Shown in pieces: positions 4,602 through 6,732 of a stretch of 6,732 nt of DNA. Where the stretch lies: the NCBI GenBank assembly GCA_020051815.1, contig JAGVQF010000188.1, positions 1-6,732 on the forward strand, in the 5' to 3' direction. The DNA is from Candidatus Saganbacteria bacterium. GTDB taxonomy: Bacteria > Margulisbacteria > WOR-1 > O2-12-FULL-45-9 > XYB2-FULL-48-7. A model generated the notes under the pieces. The model searched no databases. It saw only the letters and a program-made list of their open reading frames with translations, and was not told the DNA's origin. Position 1 is the first letter of the stretch, and each line of letters starts with the position of its first letter. Both the position numbers and the translations under genes were made by a program.

Positions 4602-6296
4602 ATGACTCACTGGTTAACTTATCCGGAAAACGAAGCGGCGCTGGCCGCTTTGATGGCGGCCAACCTGTCGCCGCTTCTGGCGCGCCTCCTAGTCAACAGG
4701 GGGATTACCACGGCGGAGCGGGCCGAAATATTTTTGCGGCCCAAACTGAGCGGCCTGAAAGACCCTTTTGAAATACCGCAGCTGGAAGCCGCGACCAAAA
4801 GAGCGTGGCTGGCCAAAGAGCGCGGTGAGAAGGTCGTCGTTTACGGCGACTACGACGTTGACGGGGTGACCGCGACGACGATCCTCATGGCGACGCTCCG
4901 TTTCCTCGGCTTCGACGCGACTTACTATATTCCTAACCGCTATGGTGAGGGGTACAGCCTCTCGATCGACTCGGTCAATAAGCTGGCCGCGGCCGGCGCC
5001 AAGCTGATCATTACGGTCGACTGCGGCATCTCCAGCGCGCGCGAGATCGAAGCGGCTAAGGCGCTCGGGATGGAAGTGATCGTGACCGACCACCATAACC
5101 TGCCGCGGCAATTGCCGACGGCGGCCGCTGGAGTAGTTAATCCGAAAATGATAGTTGGTGAGCACCCTTCCAAGTATCTTTCCGGAGCGGGGGTGGCGTT
5201 CAAGTTCGCCTGGGGGTTGTTGCGGGCCGCTGGGTTTAAGGATAGCGTCTTTTTGACTTCACTCCTCGACCTCGCGGCGCTCGGGACGTTTTCCGATGTT
5301 GTTACGCTGACCGACGAGAATCGCCTGTTGGCGGTCGGCGGATTAAATTTGATCAACGAACGCCGCCGGCCGGGGCTGAAACAACTGGGGGAGATCGCCG
5401 GTCTGCGCCAAAAGGTTGCCGCCGAACAGGTCTATTTTGGCCTGGCGCCGCGGCTTAACGCCGCTGGTCGCCTGGAGCACGCCTCCAAAGCGGTGGAACT
5501 CCTTCTGGCGAGCGACGAGGCGGCGGCCAAAATTATGGCCGAAGAGCTTGACCGGATCAATGTCCGCCGCCAAAAACTGGGGGCGGAGATCAAGGAAGAA
5601 GTTTTTGCCCGGATCGACCCGGCGTTTCTGGCCGACAATCCTCTGATCCTCTTGAGCGGCGACAAATGGCACCCCGGCGTGATCGGGATCGTTGCCTCCC
5701 AGGTGGCCGAAACTTTTGGCCGGCCGACGGTTTTGATCGGGATCAATGAGGGGATGGGGCGGGGGTCGGCGCGCTCGGTTGAAGGGGTTAATATTTTTCT
5801 CTTGCTTGACGCCTGCCGCGACTTATTTCTTGATTTTGGCGGGCACGAGGGGGCGGCCGGTTTCGCCATCATCCCCGAGAATATCCCGCGGCTGCGCGAA
5901 CGGCTGATGGCGGCGGTCAAGGAACAGGTCGACCCGGCGGCGCTGGAGCTCAAGCTTTATATCGACGCGGAACTAAAACCGGCCGAGATCTCTCTTGGCC
6001 TGATCAAAGAGCTGGATCGTCTCGCTCCGTTCGGCGAGGGGAATGAGGCGCCGATCTTTCAAATAAACGGCTTGCCCCTGACCGAGTTTAAATTGGTTGG
6101 CAAGAACGGGCGGCATCTCAAGGCGTGGTTTGACCTTGACGGGGTCAGGGTCGAGACGATCGGCTTTGGTTTCGCCTCGTCCGGCGAGAAGCTGGTTGTC
6201 GGCCACAAATACGATCTGGCGGTTAATTTGGGGACGAACGAATTTAATGGCTTCGAAAAGGCGCAGTTGAGTTTAGTTGATCTAAGGCCCGCCTGA
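4602..6296 (+). CDS. recJ: Single-stranded-DNA-specific 5'-3' exonuclease RecJ
   Basis: A complete 564-residue RecJ, of normal bacterial length. RecJ degrades single-stranded DNA 5' to 3' using Mn/Mg in the cytoplasm and serves RecF-pathway recombination, mismatch repair and base excision repair. The DHH-domain motifs are intact: YGDYDVDG (81-88), the metal Asp in TVDCGIS (D140), TDHH (162-165) and DLAALGTFSDVV (223-234). LAPRLNAAGR (281-290) follows. The DHHA1 part has WHPGVIGIVASQ (356-367), GRGSARS (386-392) and FGGHEGAAGF (412-421), and a C-terminal OB-fold runs from about 450 to 562. The start ATG gives the usual RecJ N-terminus and has an in-frame stop just upstream. The gene is divergent from the GT-C operon, and purD follows after 21 nt. 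No key residue is missing. Confidence 0.97.
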   Translation: MTHWLTYPENEAALAALMAANLSPLLARLLVNRGITTAERAEIFLRPKLSGLKDPFEIPQLEAATKRAWLAKERGEKVVVYGDYDVDGVTATTILMATLRFLGFDATYYIPNRYGEGYSLSIDSVNKLAAAGAKLIITVDCGISSAREIEAAKALGMEVIVTDHHNLPRQLPTAAAGVVNPKMIVGEHPSKYLSGAGVAFKFAWGLLRAAGFKDSVFLTSLLDLAALGTFSDVVTLTDENRLLAVGGLNLINERRRPGLKQLGEIAGLRQKVAAEQVYFGLAPRLNAAGRLEHASKAVELLLASDEAAAKIMAEELDRINVRRQKLGAEIKEEVFARIDPAFLADNPLILLSGDKWHPGVIGIVASQVAETFGRPTVLIGINEGMGRGSARSVEGVNIFLLLDACRDLFLDFGGHEGAAGFAIIPENIPRLRERLMAAVKEQVDPAALELKLYIDAELKPAEISLGLIKELDRLAPFGEGNEAPIFQINGLPLTEFKLVGKNGRHLKAWFDLDGVRVETIGFGFASSGEKLVVGHKYDLAVNLGTNEFNGFEKAQLSLVDLRPA

Positions 6297-6303
6297 GGCG
6301 GGC
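6287..6303 (+). repeat. GC hairpin with the recJ stop codon as its loop
   Basis: GCCCGCC (6287-6293) pairs perfectly with GGCGGGC (6297-6303), and the 3-nt loop is the recJ TGA. The purD Shine-Dalgarno (6304-6310) starts on the next base. There is no T tract, so this is not a standard terminator. It may be a small dispersed palindrome that came to provide the end of recJ, or it may tune the coupling between recJ and purD. Confidence 0.8.
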
Positions 6304-6310
6304 AAGGAGG
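6304..6310 (+). promoter_or_regulatory. Shine-Dalgarno of purD
   Basis: AAGGAGG lies 7 nt before the ATG at 6318 and fixes the start of purD. It abuts the 3' arm of the hairpin at 6287-6303, so folding of that hairpin could affect ribosome access. Confidence 0.85.
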
Positions 6311-6317
6311 CCTAGCA

Positions 6318-6732
6318 ATGAAAATACTGGTGATCGGATCCGGCGGCCGTGAACACGCCCTGGTCTGGAAGATCGCGCAAAGCCCCAAAGTGACCAAGCT
6401 CTACTGCGCGCCGGGGAATGCCGGAACGGCGGAACTGGCGGAGAATGTGCCGATCAAGTCCGATGATATTAAGGGCCTCCTTAAGTTCGCTCAAGATAAA
6501 CAGATCGATCTGACGGTTGTCGGGCCAGAAATCCCGCTGGTTGCCGGGATCGTTGACCTATTCCAAAAAGCGGGGCGGAATATCTTTGGACCGAACGCTA
6601 AGGCGGCCCAGATCGAGGGGAGCAAGGTCTTCTCCAAAGAATTCATGGTCAAATACGGGATCCCGACGGCGCAGGCCGGTATTTTTAGTTCCATTAAGGA
6701 AGCCAAAGAGTATCTCGATCAAGTCGGCGCCC
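6318..6732 (+). CDS. purD: Phosphoribosylamine--glycine ligase (GAR synthetase), N-terminal part
   Basis: The gene is open from the ATG to the right edge, so about 138 of the usual 420-430 residues are present. PurD joins 5-phosphoribosylamine and glycine with ATP in the second step of de novo purine synthesis, in the cytoplasm. The N-terminal domain is unmistakable: MKILVIGSGGREHALVWKI carries the family glycine-rich loop and the GGREHA motif. CAPGNAGTAE (about 30-39) and VVGPEIPLVAGIVD (67-80) follow, then FGPNAKAAQIEGSK (about 89-102) and FSKEFMVKYGIPTA (about 104-117), which lead into the ATP-grasp domain. It lies 21 nt after recJ on the same strand and is probably co-transcribed with it. 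No frameshift is seen in the part present. Confidence 0.96.
   Translation, partial: MKILVIGSGGREHALVWKIAQSPKVTKLYCAPGNAGTAELAENVPIKSDDIKGLLKFAQDKQIDLTVVGPEIPLVAGIVDLFQKAGRNIFGPNAKAAQIEGSKVFSKEFMVKYGIPTAQAGIFSSIKEAKEYLDQVGA

Noticed and set aside
4689..5165. 158-residue minus-strand open frame inside recJ
   Set aside because: It is antisense to conserved RecJ motifs, low in plausible domain structure, and explained by the GC-rich codon bias of recJ.
5432..5953. 173-residue minus-strand open frame inside recJ
   Set aside because: It is Ser/Ala/Arg-rich, typical of an antisense shadow frame, and lies over the intact RecJ DHH-DHHA1 region.

Overview
The window comes from the chromosome of a diderm bacterium of moderately high GC that makes type IV pilus or type II secretion-like filaments. 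It uses the standard code: recJ ends on TGA and Trp is TGG. I cannot place the species. The mix of type IV pilus parts, GT-C membrane glycosyltransferases, GC-rich intergenic palindromes and some leaderless-looking genes would fit a poorly cultured candidate phylum, but that is only an impression.

Layout, left to right. (1) 1-363, plus strand: the C-terminal end of a PilC/GspF inner-membrane platform protein. (2) 364-542: a pair of small hairpins (383-433), then a perfect consensus sigma-70 promoter (463-490). (3) About 497-1876, plus strand: a compact three-gene transcription unit bounded by that promoter and a strong intrinsic terminator (1844-1876). It encodes two tandem paralogous 140-residue membrane proteins of unknown function (543-965, 993-1415) and a type IV pilin-like protein (1444-1821). 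(4) 1822-2111: a non-coding gap between convergent units, holding two nested GC-rich inverted repeats. (5) 2112-4560, minus strand: two overlapping genes for a secreted, membrane-anchored protein (3496-4560) and a polytopic GT-C-type glycosyltransferase (2112-3509). (6) 4561-4601: a 41-bp divergent promoter region in which both directions have an extended -10 so close to the start codon that both transcripts should be leaderless or nearly so. (7) 4602-6296, plus strand: recJ, complete. (8) 6318 to the right edge, plus strand: the N-terminal part of purD, cut by the window end.

How the genes may work together. The platform protein and the pilin belong to one filament-assembly machine. The two unknown membrane proteins sit between them and are co-transcribed with the pilin, so they may be accessory to the filament, but nothing in them proves this. 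The minus-strand pair looks like an envelope glycosylation module that uses a lipid-linked sugar on the periplasmic side; its target is unknown. recJ and purD are housekeeping genes for DNA repair/recombination and purine synthesis.

The most unusual item is the pair of 140-residue proteins. They are paralogues of each other, and each also seems to be an internal duplication of a two-helix unit. The locus therefore appears to hold four copies of one small membrane module in front of a pilin gene.
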